Shown one piece after another: positions 43,804 through 53,371 of a stretch of DNA of 64,000 bases. The notes below the pieces were generated by a model. It was given only the letters and a program-made list of their open reading frames with translations. It searched no databases and was not told the origin of the DNA. The translations under genes were made by a program, and so were the position numbers. Positions within the stretch are counted from its first letter, which is position 1, and each line of letters opens with the position of its first letter. Source of the DNA: DTPU01 sp963827855 (lineage in GTDB: Bacteria > Planctomycetota > Phycisphaerae > Sedimentisphaerales > Anaerobacaceae); contig CAWHBY010000003.1 in NCBI GenBank assembly GCA_963827855.1, positions 124,001 through 188,000 on the forward strand. Direction: 5' to 3'.

Positions 43804-44451
43804 ATTCGACTATCTCCTTCCTGCTGCAACGACTTGTTTCCTTTGTGCCATACCAGACAGACCCAAGACTCAACAGCAAAGAATGTACCAATTCAGGGAC
43901 GTAGCTGTGTCTCCGCAGAGGCGTGTCGTGTATGCCACTGTAGCTGAATGACTTAGAATGGCACATTGCATTGTGGCGTGCCCCGGAATGGGCTGTTCCG
44001 CCCCTGCCACAGGCGCTGTTTTGGCATTGCCGAAGGACCTGCTACGCCAACTTGACAGTCTGGTGGGCCTGGCGGTGCAGGCACGCAGAAGGGGCCTGAA
44101 GCAGAAGCGAGGTGGACCGGGGGGTAACAAAAATGGCGAGGTGGTGGTACCGGCTGGGGGGGAGACCGGTGAACCACACTGCCTCGCCGAGGCTTATAGG
44201 CAGGAGTCCAGCCTGCCTGATATTATCGAGCTCATGATACCTTGACCGGAGTACCTGAGACGATCAAGGCCAGGAATCCTACCCTCATGAACGTCATCCT
44301 GCGTCACATCCCAATAAATAGCATTATACACGTTGATTTATCGTCGTGCAAGATGAAAAAAAGAACTCTTGTTCAGCCCGACACGAAATACATGCAAATT
44401 CCTCGTGACAGCTTGCGGGAACACAGGGCTTTCCGGTACAGTGATATCGCT
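43804..44451. other. 648-base divergent region between groEL2 and yggS
   Basis: Short reading frames here (for example a 95-codon plus-strand ORF at 43958-44245) have no recognisable features. The part from 44280 to 44420 is AT-richer than the flanks. No CIRCE, terminator or RNA gene is evident. Confidence 0.55.
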
Positions 44452-45234
44452 ATGGGCATGGACGGTAACGATTCAGGGATGGACGTGGGGTACTCGCCCT
44501 CGCCTGCCGCGCCTGCCGAGGGCAGGATCGGGGAACGGATCAAACGGGTGCAGGCAAGCATCGCCCAGGCCTGCGCCAAGGCAGGTCGCGATCCCTGCGA
44601 GTTGAAGCTGGTGATCGTGACCAAATCTGCCACGATCGAAGAAATCCGCCAGGTCCTCGAAATGGGATTTCAGGACCTCGGGGAGAACCACGTCCAACAA
44701 CTCAGGAAGGTCTGGGCCCAGATGGCTGAGCCCTGCAATCAGGGGCAGTGGCCGTCCCTGGAGAGGGTCCGCTGGCACATGATCGGCCACCTTCAGAGAA
44801 ACAAGGTCCGTCACGTGCTGTCCCGGGTGTCGCTGATCCACTCCGTGGACACGCTCCGTCTGGCCGAAGAGATCAACAATGATGCCGCAAGGCTGGGAAT
44901 CAAAAGCCACGTCCTGCTCCAGGTCAACACCTCCAACGAACCGCAGAAGTACGGAGTCCCCGTGGGAGCGGCGACGCATCTGGCAGAGCAGATCGAGACG
45001 CTTCCGCACGTCGAGTTGGACGGGTTGATGACCATGGCGCCATTGACCCTCAACAAGGACATCGTCCGGGAGTGCTTTGCGAGGGCCCATGAGCTGTTTG
45101 CTGAAATGCGGGGTGAGAAGATCGTGGGGCCGCACTTCACGGAGATCAGCATGGGCATGAGCTCGGACTACGAGGTGGCCATTGAGGAGGGGGCCACCAT
45201 CCTCCGCATCGGCTCGGCCGTATTCGCCGGGTGA
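44452..45234 (+). CDS. YggS/PLPBP-family pyridoxal-phosphate homeostasis protein
   Basis: A 260-residue type III-fold PLP-binding protein. The PLP Lys is in VIVTKSATIEEI. Other family blocks are LGENHVQQL, WHMIGHLQRNKVRH, IHSVDTLRLAEEI, VLLQVNTSNEPQKYGV and MGMSSDYEVAIEEGATILRIGSAVF. These proteins buffer PLP and amino-acid pools. The reading frame is open 70 codons further upstream, but that part lacks family similarity. I place the start at ATG 44452 (44458 is an alternative). No good ribosome site is visible, and a weak promoter (TTGCGG-18-TACAGT, 44413-44442) would make the transcript nearly leaderless. Confidence 0.9.
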   Translation: MGMDGNDSGMDVGYSPSPAAPAEGRIGERIKRVQASIAQACAKAGRDPCELKLVIVTKSATIEEIRQVLEMGFQDLGENHVQQLRKVWAQMAEPCNQGQWPSLERVRWHMIGHLQRNKVRHVLSRVSLIHSVDTLRLAEEINNDAARLGIKSHVLLQVNTSNEPQKYGVPVGAATHLAEQIETLPHVELDGLMTMAPLTLNKDIVRECFARAHELFAEMRGEKIVGPHFTEISMGMSSDYEVAIEEGATILRIGSAVFAG

Positions 45235-45377
45235 GGGCGACCGCTCTATCGCCTATAAAGCGACGTTTCGCTGGCCGTCTGCGTCAAATGCCCCAAAGTC
45301 CTGGGTCCCCTGAGCCGATAGTATTCGTGATCCGTATGGATTGAGCACGGAGCGAACCCGGAACGGAAGGGGCAGCA

Positions 45378-46649
45378 ATGATCGGAATGCCGCAACTGAA
45401 GAGCCATGGCCAGACCCTGAAGGCCTTCACGGACGTTGTTTATCTGACCAACAAGGGCCGTATTCCCTGGGAGATCCGAAAGCTCCTTCGGCAGAAGAGC
45501 GTCTCCTCGGCCACACTGTCGCTCGGAGACCTCGGGTGGCTGCGGGACAGCAGTCACCTGATCGGGACCGTCATCCTTGACGCCGAAGACCTGGACCCTG
45601 CCATGAATCCCGAAGTGGCCCGGACAATCGAGGCCTTCGAGATGGAGAACATCGGGGTGATCGTGCTGACGCACAGGGTCGAGACGCGGGTCAAAAGCTT
45701 CTCTTTGACCCCCACGAACACCAGTTTCTCCATGGTGGGCTCCCTGGAGTCCGTTTCGATCGATGACCTGTGGGTGAGGATCAGCGTCAACCTGGCCTAC
45801 CGCAAGAAGAGCTCCGGCATTGTCTGCAAGCCGCTGGTGCCGGCCAGCAAGATGAAGACCGGGACCAACAGGCTGGCCGAGCAGTTGCAGATGACCGCGG
45901 CCCTGGTCGAGAACCTCACCGAGCAGATGCAGTTGGCCGGCCTCGTTCAACGGGACTTCCTGCCCGCGCAACTGCCTCAGTCCGACCGTATCCGCTGGGC
46001 GGCCACCTTCCAGCCTGCCGAGTGGGTGTCAGGGGACATCTACGATGTCGCCCGGCTGGAGGAGAACCAACTGGGGTTCTACATTGTGGATGCTGTGGGG
46101 CACGGAATGCCGGCAGCCCTCCTGACCATCTTCGTCAAGCAGGCCATGGCGATCCGGGAGACGGCCAGTCCCCATCGGATCCTGCCACCTGCGGAGGTCA
46201 TGCGTCAGCTCAACGTGCGGATGTGCCGTGAGCGGCTCTCGGGATACCAGTTTGCCACGTGCTGCTACTGCGTGCTCGATTCCGAGCAGATGACCCTGAC
46301 CTTGGCCCGGGCGGGACACCCCTATCCAATCCTGTGGAAGTCCGGCCGGGACCCAGTCCAGTTGGAGGTCAGGGGATCCCTGCTGGGGGTCTTCGAGGAG
46401 GCCGAATACCTGGAGCGGACCATCCGTCTCGAGACCGGCGATCGGGTCCTTCTCTACTCGGATGGGGCCGAGCCCTTCATTGGACGGTTTGATGACCAGA
46501 AGGGGTTTCTCTTCGAACCGTCGTTCTTGGAGCTGGGGGGCTTGACGATTGGAGAGATGCTGGATCGCTTCAGTGAACAGACGAAGTCTCAGACCGCCGA
46601 TCCTGGCGCCATCGACGACATCACCGTAGTGGGCCTCCAGGTGCTGTAG
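45378..46649 (+). CDS. SpoIIE/RsbU-type PP2C serine phosphatase
   Basis: A 423-residue signalling phosphatase. The N-terminal about 165 residues form an unassigned input domain. A coiled segment with LAEQLQMTAALVENLTEQMQLAGLVQRDFLP leads into the PP2C-type catalytic domain (about 205-423). Metal-binding Asp residues are in VSGDIYDV, YIVDAVGHGMPAAL, LLYSDGAEP and GAIDDITVVGLQ. Such enzymes dephosphorylate anti-sigma-factor antagonists (STAS proteins) in partner-switch cascades. No STAS or RsbW-type partner is adjacent. GGAAGGGG supports the start. Confidence 0.92.
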   Translation: MIGMPQLKSHGQTLKAFTDVVYLTNKGRIPWEIRKLLRQKSVSSATLSLGDLGWLRDSSHLIGTVILDAEDLDPAMNPEVARTIEAFEMENIGVIVLTHRVETRVKSFSLTPTNTSFSMVGSLESVSIDDLWVRISVNLAYRKKSSGIVCKPLVPASKMKTGTNRLAEQLQMTAALVENLTEQMQLAGLVQRDFLPAQLPQSDRIRWAATFQPAEWVSGDIYDVARLEENQLGFYIVDAVGHGMPAALLTIFVKQAMAIRETASPHRILPPAEVMRQLNVRMCRERLSGYQFATCCYCVLDSEQMTLTLARAGHPYPILWKSGRDPVQLEVRGSLLGVFEEAEYLERTIRLETGDRVLLYSDGAEPFIGRFDDQKGFLFEPSFLELGGLTIGEMLDRFSEQTKSQTADPGAIDDITVVGLQVL

Positions 46650-46658
46650 CAGGGGCAC

Positions 46659-47254
46659 TCACTGGACGGCCTCTTCCACGGTCTGGATATCCTCGAAACA
46701 GGCGGGCGCGTGCTGCCGGAGGATCGTCGAGGATCAGACGACAGGCCTTCCGGATCTCCCACTGGGCCTTGGGCGAGATCCGCAGCGAGAAGATATGACG
46801 CCACTGACGGAAGTTGGCGGTGACCACGATCTCGCTGGTGCAGGCGTTGGGCAGCACGAACCGGGCATCCTCCTTCTTGAGACCGCGGTCCCGCCACTTG
46901 CTGTACATCTCCTGGATGATGCTCATGTCGTTGTGATAGTCTTCGACAAACTGACGGGGGAGGCTCTCCGGCACGACATAGGTGAACCCCTGCTCGTCCA
47001 CGTAGCGCTGGGACTGCTGGGAGACGGACATCAGCCGGTGTCGCACCAGTTGATGGGTCATGGCCCGCGAACAGTTTCGAATCCGGAACGTCGCACTGGC
47101 GTGCTCGAGCGGTGACTCGTGGCCCATCTTGATCAGACGCCGGATGAAGTCCTCCTGCGGAACTGGCCCCGATCCGCTCGAAGCTCAGATAGCACGTCCT
47201 TCCCGCCTGCTCGATCACCTTCTGCGGCTCTGGCGTCATGGCCACGAGTTCCAC
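46659..47254 (-). pseudogene. thyX: flavin-dependent thymidylate synthase, with two frameshifts
   Basis: ThyX makes dTMP from dUMP with methylene-tetrahydrofolate and FAD. The GTG start at 47254 gives MELVAMTPEPQK. The ThyX motif RHRLMSVSQQSQRY and the flanking GHESPLEHASATF and FSLRISPKAQWEIR are conserved. The frame shifts +1 near 47158 (between FERIGAS and QEDFIRRLIKMGHE) and again +1 near 46722 (after LILDD). With both corrected, the protein ends ...EDIQTVEEAVQ at 46659, the expected length of about 200 residues. Apart from the indels the sequence looks functional, so consensus errors are suspected. It converges with the phosphatase gene and follows the metF-like gene by 24 bases. Confidence 0.92.
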
Positions 47255-47278
47255 CTGCGAGATCCGACGGGCCTCAGC

Positions 47279-49174
47279 TCAAATTCCATCCGAGTCCTCG
47301 GCTAAATCGAGTCCGAGATCGATCTTTCCCAAGACCGCCAGGGCGATCCTCACGTTCCCGAAGGGGGCACTGACGGCGAAGCCCTGCACCCGGTCCTGGA
47401 TCTGGCAGACCAACTCCCGGGCGATCTCCACGCCTACCCGCAGACCTTCCTGCTTGGTCCTGGCCCGGCTCATCCTTTCCAGCAGGCTGGCGGGAACGGA
47501 CACGCCCGGCACCTCATTGGCCATGAACTCGGCGTTCTTGAAGCTCGTGAACGGCCAGAGTCCCCGCCACGACCGGGATCCGGGACTTCTCGATCGCATC
47601 CAGGAACCGAAAGAGGCTGTCCGGGTCGAAGACGGGCTGCGTGATGGCGAACTCGGCCCCGGCTTCGACCTTCTCTCTGAATCGTCGTATCTCACGGTCC
47701 ATCTGGGCCGCCACGGGATTGGCGCCGACGCCGATCGCCAGGGAGAGGCCTCGGCCGATGGGATTACCGCCGAGATCGACGCCCCGGTTCAGGTCGCGGA
47801 CCACGCGAGTCAGGACCACGGAATCCAGGTCGAAGACGCCCGTGGCGTCCGGGTATTCGCCCAGCTTCGGCGGATCTCCAGTGACGATCAGAACATTGCG
47901 CAAGTCCGATCGCCGCCGCGCCCAGCAGGTCCGACTGCACGCCGATGCAGGTTACGGTCCCGGCAACAGACGTGCAGGATGGTCTCGACGTGGGCCTTCT
48001 GCTGGATCTGAAAGGCAGTCACCAGGGGCGACAGCCGTGAGCTGGCTCTCGGGCCATCGGGTATGTTGATGGCATCCACTCCCATGCGGGCACAGAGATC
48101 TGGCCTTCTCGATCGTGGAGCCCAGATCAATGCCTCTTGGGGGAGGTCAGTTCAATGGTGGCAGACCTTCTCGCCAGCGGCGAGCTTGGCTCCCCACGTG
48201 GACTTCTCAGCGAGGCTGGGGGCCTTCTCCGGGCCTGGACCGCCAGGTGTGATGATCTCCACGGGGGCGGGCTGGCTGGAGGCGGTTGCCTTGTCCATGG
48301 ATCGCACGGCACGGACGATCTCGCGGATGTGGCTCGGCGTGGTGCCGCAGCAGCCGCCGATGATCCTCGCTCCCTTCTCGAAGAACCGTTTGGCGTACTC
48401 GGCCATGTACTCGGGGGTACACATGTACAGGGTCCGGTCCTCCACCCTGCGAGGCAGCCCCGCGTTGGGCTGAACGGCGATGGGCTTGTCCGTGACGGTG
48501 CGCAGCAGCTCCAGGCTGTTCAGCATGGCCGACGGACCGGTTGAGCAGTTGAGGCCCACGGCCGTGACTGCGGCCTGCGCCGCGATGGCGACGATGGCGT
48601 GGTCGATCCTTTCCCCGTAGGGGGTCTCCTGGTTCTCATCTGCGGTCATCTGGGCGACGATGGGCAGGTCGGTGACCTCGGCCAGGACCGCGATCGCCAG
48701 GAGGATCTCGTCCGTATGTGAGAAGGTCTCCAGGATCATGAAGTCCACGCCGGCCTTGGCCAGAACCGAGGCCTGGTCGCGGAAGACCCTGATGGCCTCC
48801 TGTCTGGCCACGCTGTCGCGGGTGTCCAGATCGGCGCCGAGCGGGCCCATCGAGCCAGCGACCATCACGTCACTGCCTGCGGCCTCCTTCGCAATCCGCA
48901 CGGCAGCCTCGTTAATCCTCTCGACATCCCCAGCCAGGCCGTACTTAGCCAAGCGGTACTCGTTGGCACCGAACGTGTTGGTTTCTATGAAATCCACCCC
49001 CGCGCTGACGTAGCCGGCGTGGACCTTCCTCACCAGGTCCGGACTCTCGATGCTGAGCTGCTCAAAGGACCGGTTCAGGAATACGCCCTGGCTGTAGAGC
49101 ATTGTTCCCATGGCTCCGTCGCCGAGCACTACCTGTCTGGATAGCCTGTCAATCAGTCGATTCTGTCGTGTCAT
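47279..49174 (-). pseudogene. bifunctional homocysteine S-methyltransferase/methylenetetrahydrofolate reductase, six frameshifts in the MTHFR half
   Basis: YitJ-like fusion. The start at 49174 has GGAG upstream. Residues 1-300 form an intact homocysteine-binding domain (GDGAMGTMLYSQG, ETNTFGANEYRL, and zinc ligands in GLNCSTGP and GGCCGTTP). The MTHFR half follows (ELTSPRGIDLGSTIEKA, HVCCRDRNLIGVQSDLL, VTGDPPKLGEYPDATGVFDL, ITQPVFDPDSL) but in seven successive frames. Extra single bases lie near 48160, 48138, 48101, 47947, 47901 and 47561. All six are +1, and the protein sequence between them is well conserved. Product: methyl transfer to homocysteine plus supply of methyl-THF, linking one-carbon metabolism to the adjacent thyX. 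As written only the N-terminal half would be made. Confidence 0.92.
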
Positions 49175-49378
49175 GTGCACTCCATGCAAGGGTACCCAGG
49201 ATAACCCAATTCGCTATCGAGTAAACATCCGGGCAGACATTTTGAGGTCAAGACCCGTCTTGGAACGAATTCGGCGGATTGAAGCCCCATAAGAATGCCC
49301 TTGATCGGGCGGCGTGGCAGCACGGGAGTCTATTCCACGGGAAAGACAAACAACCCATATGAACATGTGCGGGTCGTG

Positions 49379-49408
49379 TTGACGTAAATATGGGCAATGT
49401 GGTATAAT
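49379..49408 (+). promoter_or_regulatory. sigma-70-type promoter (TTGACG-18-TATAAT)
   Basis: TTGACG (49379-49384), an 18-base spacer and a perfect TATAAT (49403-49408) predict initiation near 49415, upstream of the DUF11 lipoprotein gene. Confidence 0.7.
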
Positions 49409-49441
49409 TACAGCAACTTGTATGGGGGCTACTCAGGGCGA

Positions 49442-49594
49442 GCAGCCTTCGATTTTTTCGCTCCGGAACGGCAGCGAGTGGGCTGCTATGCCGATATACA
49501 GTAGGCGGAAGGCCCACGGTCTTTCCGAGGGCCCTTTCTCAGGGATGGTGACCGAGTAACAGCGCTTGTCCTGATCAGACAAGTTGTGTCGCTG
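49442..49594 (+). promoter_or_regulatory. structured 5' leader of the DUF11 lipoprotein gene
   Basis: AGCAGCC and GGCTGCT (about 49442-49486) enclose an inner TCGCT/AGCGA hairpin. An AAGGCCC/GGGCCCTT-type hairpin follows (about 49509-49537). CAGCG + CTTGTC (49560-49570) pair with GACAAG + CGCTG (49578-49594). The last hairpin overlaps the first base of the GGAGGA ribosome site, so it could influence translation. Confidence 0.45.
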
Positions 49595-49608
49595 GAGGAG
49601 ATATTGAG

Positions 49609-51495
49609 ATGAGAAAACTAGCCGTCATTGTGGCTTTCATGCTGGTATGGGCTGCGCTGGGCTGCCAGTCCTCCAAGCCGAGTCGTGCCAGGCAACAGCC
49701 ACAGAAGGGGAGCGCCGAGACAGACCCCTTCTTCTCGGTCAACTACGCCCAGACGGAGACGAGTCGGCGGGGGGGTCGTACGCAGCAGTCCTCTGACCCG
49801 ATTGAGCAGCTCTTTGCCCAGCAGGGCAATCCACTGCAGGACTTCGGTGGCCAGGACGCGGGCATTGTGCCTGTGCAGAACCGTGAGGCAGCTCAGCCGG
49901 TCCCGCCCAGCCGCGTCAATCCATCGCTACGTCAGGACACCACTCAGCCCGCGGGGCCCAGAACCGCGGCGAGGGGCGTGCTGTCGCAGGATGGGTCGGG
50001 CATGCCGAATGCGAAAACCGCGGCTGGGGGCACCAAGGCCCAGGGCCAGAATGCGGCAAGTGGAAGAATGGAAGTGGGAGATACGTTGGCGATCGCGGAG
50101 GCGGGTCCTCAGCACATCTCGCTGGTGTATCCATCGCCCGAGTACGGGATCATCAAGCTGGATAAGCTCATCCCTCAAGAAGTCGACGTAAGCGTTCCCT
50201 TCAAGTACTCCATGGTGATGACGAACCTGACCAATACGATCCTGACCAACGTGGTGGTGACGGAGACCACGGCCCCCAATTTCATGCTGAAGGGCGCCAT
50301 GCCTGTCCCACAGAAGGTGGGCGACAATCAGTTGGTCTGGAAGATGGATTCGCTGGGGCCGAAAGCGTCTGAGAGAATCGAGATCATGGGGACGCCCGCG
50401 AGTCTGGAACCGCTGAGGCATTCGACGTTCATCACCTACACCCTGGCGAGCACATCGAACATCAGCGTGGTGCAGTCGACCCTGGAACTGAACCGGAAGG
50501 TTCCGATGGAGGCCTTGCTCGGCGACCCGTTCCCGGTGGAGTACGTCATCAAGAACACCGGCACGGGCACGGCTCGCGAGGTGACTGTTACAGAGCCTCT
50601 CCCTGGGGGTATGGCGACCGCTGAAGGAGGCAGCGAGGTGAAGTTCGAGGTCGGCTCGCTGCGGTCCGGACAGTCGCAGACCATGACGGCCCAGCTGAAG
50701 GCTTCCCGAACAGGCACGTTTGTGGGCAAGGCGACCGCCTTCTCGACTGCGAATACGCAGGTGGAGTCTGTGGCGATGCCTGTGACGATCCGCAAGGCCG
50801 TGCTGGCGATCGACCGGTCTGGGCCGGAACGCATCTATCTGGGTCGTGCGGTGACCTACGAGATCTCAGTCCAGAACAAGGGCGATGGGGCAGCCACCAG
50901 TGCGGTCCTGGAGAACGTCCTGCCCACCGGCGTCACCAACATCCAGGCCACACCCGTGGCCGAGGTCTCCGGCGCCAAGTTGACCTGGACCTTGGGCACG
51001 ATCGCCGCCAATTCGAACAAGACCGTTCGTGTCTCGTTCAAGCCCGCCACGACCGGGATACTGAACAGTACCGCCACGGCAGCCGCTCGCGGGACAGAAG
51101 CCGTGAATGTAGCGTTCCGCACCGCCGTCGTCGGCGCTCCGGCCGTTCGGCTGCATCTGGTCGATCAGGAAGACCCGCAGCAGGTCGGCGGAACCGTGAC
51201 CTACGTAATCAGGGTGGTCAACGAAGGCTCGGCCTCCGACCATGCCATCCACGTGACATGCGATCTGGAAGACAGCATCCAGTATATCTCATCGTCCGGG
51301 CCGACGCAGCCGACCCTGGCCGGCCGCACGCTGAATTTCGGACAGTTGCGGTCTCTGGGGCCAGGCGAAGAGGCCTCGTGGCGACTGGTCACCAAGGCCA
51401 TCCGTGCGGGCAGCGTGCGATTCAAGGCCATGTTGAGCAGTGAAGGACTCTCCCGGCCCGTGGAGGAGACGGAGGCAACCCTGCTGTACGAGTAG
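49609..51495 (+). CDS. lipoprotein with DUF11-type repeats
   Basis: A 628-residue surface lipoprotein. Signal peptide with lipobox ALGC (Cys19), a long low-complexity Gln/Pro/Ser region (about 20-165), then at least four DUF11/conserved-repeat beta-sandwiches of about 110 residues (for example FPVEYVIKNTGTGTAREVTVTEPLPGG cut into strands, VTYEISVQNKGDGAATSAVLENVLP, VTYVIRVVNEGSASDHAIHVTCDL). Such repeats are frequent in planctomycete envelope and adhesion proteins. GGAGGA is eight to nine bases upstream. A cell-surface structural or adhesive role is inferred; no enzyme motif is present. Confidence 0.88.
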   Translation: MRKLAVIVAFMLVWAALGCQSSKPSRARQQPQKGSAETDPFFSVNYAQTETSRRGGRTQQSSDPIEQLFAQQGNPLQDFGGQDAGIVPVQNREAAQPVPPSRVNPSLRQDTTQPAGPRTAARGVLSQDGSGMPNAKTAAGGTKAQGQNAASGRMEVGDTLAIAEAGPQHISLVYPSPEYGIIKLDKLIPQEVDVSVPFKYSMVMTNLTNTILTNVVVTETTAPNFMLKGAMPVPQKVGDNQLVWKMDSLGPKASERIEIMGTPASLEPLRHSTFITYTLASTSNISVVQSTLELNRKVPMEALLGDPFPVEYVIKNTGTGTAREVTVTEPLPGGMATAEGGSEVKFEVGSLRSGQSQTMTAQLKASRTGTFVGKATAFSTANTQVESVAMPVTIRKAVLAIDRSGPERIYLGRAVTYEISVQNKGDGAATSAVLENVLPTGVTNIQATPVAEVSGAKLTWTLGTIAANSNKTVRVSFKPATTGILNSTATAAARGTEAVNVAFRTAVVGAPAVRLHLVDQEDPQQVGGTVTYVIRVVNEGSASDHAIHVTCDLEDSIQYISSSGPTQPTLAGRTLNFGQLRSLGPGEEASWRLVTKAIRAGSVRFKAMLSSEGLSRPVEETEATLLYE

Positions 51496-51661
51496 GGCAC
51501 AGGCTGTCCCGTCGATCGCGAGGGACTTTGGGAAGATTGGACTTGACAAACGAGGACTGCGGCGGTACAAGCAGCCGCATTGTGGGGCAGCAGACCTAGG
51601 ACAGCCCCGCTGAGATTCGGGTCGTCAGGAGGCGACCAGCAGTCAAGGTAAGGAGGCCGTG

Positions 51662-52318
51662 ATGAAGATCTCACTCGTATTGGCATGCCCGGTCTTTGGG
51701 CACTGCGCCATTGGTGTCCCGCACGTCGAAGATCAGACCGAGATCGAGCACATCTGTGTCGATGAGAGGTTGCCGGAAGTCTGCGCGGATTCGCCGGGGC
51801 TCCTCGAAACTGGCGGGGAGGATCCATCCGAGGGCCGGTCGCGAATCTACGAGGCGTTCAACGAGGGCATCGGCGCGGCCACAGGGGACGTGGTAGGGCT
51901 TCTGCACCTGTGTGATTCGCTCGCCTACGCGGGGGCGATGACGGACGTCTGTCGCACGCTCGATGAGACCGGGGCGGATGCCGTTTACGGTGATCTGGCG
52001 TATGTGGCGCAGGACGATCGCAACCGGCTTCTGAGGTACTGGAGGAGCGGCCATTGGGCGGCCGAGAACGTGGCGAGCGGCTGGGTCCCACCTCTGCCCG
52101 CGTTCTTCGCGAGAAGGGAGATCTACGAACGGGCCAGGAGACGTGACGGCCGGATCTTCAACACGGTGTCATCCCTGGATCCGGGGCATGATCTCATGGT
52201 CCGCTTGCTCGTGAAGATGCGGATCTCGGTGGCCTACCTTCCCAAAGTGCTCGTCAAGATGCCCGTGTCCAGTCCGAGCAACCTGGTCGTGGCCAGCATG
52301 AGCAGCCAGGGGGCCTGA
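51662..52318 (+). CDS. degenerate glycosyltransferase family 2-like protein
   Basis: A 218-residue protein resembling WcaA-type GT2 enzymes. The order MKISLVLA, IEHICVDE, RIYEAFNEGIGAATGDVVGLLHLCDS, GADAVYGDLAYV and RYWRSGHW follows the GT2 template. The substrate Asp-Asp expected in FLNADD is replaced by LLHLCDS, and the N-terminal loop that normally reads TYN...TL is altered. About 30 C-terminal residues are also atypical. AAGGAGG six bases upstream fixes the ATG at 51662. The gene is intact in frame but may be catalytically impaired or have a new role. It precedes the UbiA-family gene at the edge of the sugar locus. Confidence 0.72.
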   Translation: MKISLVLACPVFGHCAIGVPHVEDQTEIEHICVDERLPEVCADSPGLLETGGEDPSEGRSRIYEAFNEGIGAATGDVVGLLHLCDSLAYAGAMTDVCRTLDETGADAVYGDLAYVAQDDRNRLLRYWRSGHWAAENVASGWVPPLPAFFARREIYERARRRDGRIFNTVSSLDPGHDLMVRLLVKMRISVAYLPKVLVKMPVSSPSNLVVASMSSQGA

Positions 52319-52430
52319 ACGGCGCCTCTGCTTTTGCACTTGCGGATTCCTGAGGTAGGAGGTAGTCTCTCGTTGCCCGGCGGTTCGGACGCGGCCGCGG
52401 CAGGGATGTGACTGCGATGACACAGGGGAT

Positions 52431-53363
52431 GTGCGCTCAGTGGGGGCAGGCCAAGCCGTGACAACCACGGTCACCAACTTGCTCCTGGCCATGCGGCCCA
52501 GGCAGTGGACGAAGAACCTGGTGGTCTTCGTGGCGGTCGTCTTCTCGCAGAACCTGGTCACGCCGAGAAAGGTCGCCTTGAGTCTAGGGGCGTTTGCGGC
52601 CCTCTGCGTCTTGACCAGCGCCGGTTACGTGTTGAACGACCTCCTGGACCTGGAGAGGGACCGCCGGCATCCTGAGAAGCGCAAGCGGCCGCTCGCGTCG
52701 GGCGCACTGCGGGTGGGGTATGGGTGGGGCTTGTTTGGGGTGGCGGCCCTTGCGGGGCTCGGCTCGGCCATGGCGGTCGGCCTGCGATTCGGGCTGGTGG
52801 CCGCGTCCTATCTGGCGCTACAGGTGGCTTACTGCCTGGTCCTGAAGCACCTGGTGATCCTGGACGTGTTCTCCATCGCCGCAGGTTTCCTGCTGCGGGT
52901 GCTGGGCGGGGCCTTTGCCATCAACGTGCCCGTCTCGTCATGGCTGCTGGTGTGTACCTTCTTCGTGTCGCTGTTTCTGGCCCTGGCCAAGCGGAGGCAC
53001 GAGATCGTCCTGCTGGAGGAAGGGGCGGAAGGACACAGGCAGGTGCTGCAGAAGTACGACGTGTTGCTGTTGGATCAGATGATGTCCGTGGTGACGGCGT
53101 CCACGGTGGTGTCCTATGCCCTGTACACCCTGGCGGAGGAGACCATTCTCAAGTTCCGCACGACGAATCTGAAGTACACGATCCCGTTCGTGCTCTATGG
53201 CATCTACCGATACCTGTACCTGGTGTACCGCAAGAACCAGGGGGGCAGCCCAGAAACCGTCTTCCTGGAGGACGTGCCTTTGATCCTGGATGTGGTGTTC
53301 TACGGGATCGCGGTGTTGGCGATCCTCTACGGGGAGACGGTATTGGCGATTGTCTACAGGTAG
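52431..53363 (+). CDS. UbiA-family prenyltransferase, decaprenyl-phosphate phosphoribosyltransferase-like
   Basis: A 310-residue integral membrane protein with about nine helices. The Mg-diphosphate motif NDLLDLERDRRHPEKRKRPLASG and a second loop with KRRHE...EGHRQVLQKYD match DPPR-synthase-type UbiA proteins, which move phosphoribose onto a polyprenyl phosphate. The product feeds lipid-linked pentose donors for surface polysaccharides. GTG 52431 is used; GTG at 52440 or 52458 is also possible, as no ribosome site is decisive. It converges with the large minus-strand sugar locus, consistent with a role in glycan assembly. Substrate specificity is inferred only from motifs. Confidence 0.85.
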   Translation: MRSVGAGQAVTTTVTNLLLAMRPRQWTKNLVVFVAVVFSQNLVTPRKVALSLGAFAALCVLTSAGYVLNDLLDLERDRRHPEKRKRPLASGALRVGYGWGLFGVAALAGLGSAMAVGLRFGLVAASYLALQVAYCLVLKHLVILDVFSIAAGFLLRVLGGAFAINVPVSSWLLVCTFFVSLFLALAKRRHEIVLLEEGAEGHRQVLQKYDVLLLDQMMSVVTASTVVSYALYTLAEETILKFRTTNLKYTIPFVLYGIYRYLYLVYRKNQGGSPETVFLEDVPLILDVVFYGIAVLAILYGETVLAIVYR

Positions 53364-53371
53364 CCTCCCGC

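Larger units (their letters stand above)
49175..49608. other. 434-base divergent region with promoter and structured leader
   Basis: Holds the promoter at 49379-49408 and a leader of about 195 bases with several hairpins before the DUF11 lipoprotein gene. No gene is seen. Confidence 0.65.

Noticed and set aside
42187..43947. 586-codon plus-strand ORF
   Set aside because: Antisense shadow of groEL2, which is certain.
43804..43960. CIRCE or sigma-32 promoter upstream of groEL2
   Set aside because: Looked for TTAGCACTC-N9-GAGTGCTAA and CTTGAA/CCCCAT elements and saw neither.
43958..44245. 95-codon plus-strand ORF upstream of yggS
   Set aside because: Low complexity, no recognisable motif and no good ribosome site.
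46659..48165. Programmed +1 ribosomal frameshifting in thyX and metF
   Set aside because: The sites share no slippery motif or downstream structure and are too many in one gene; consensus error or mutation is more likely.
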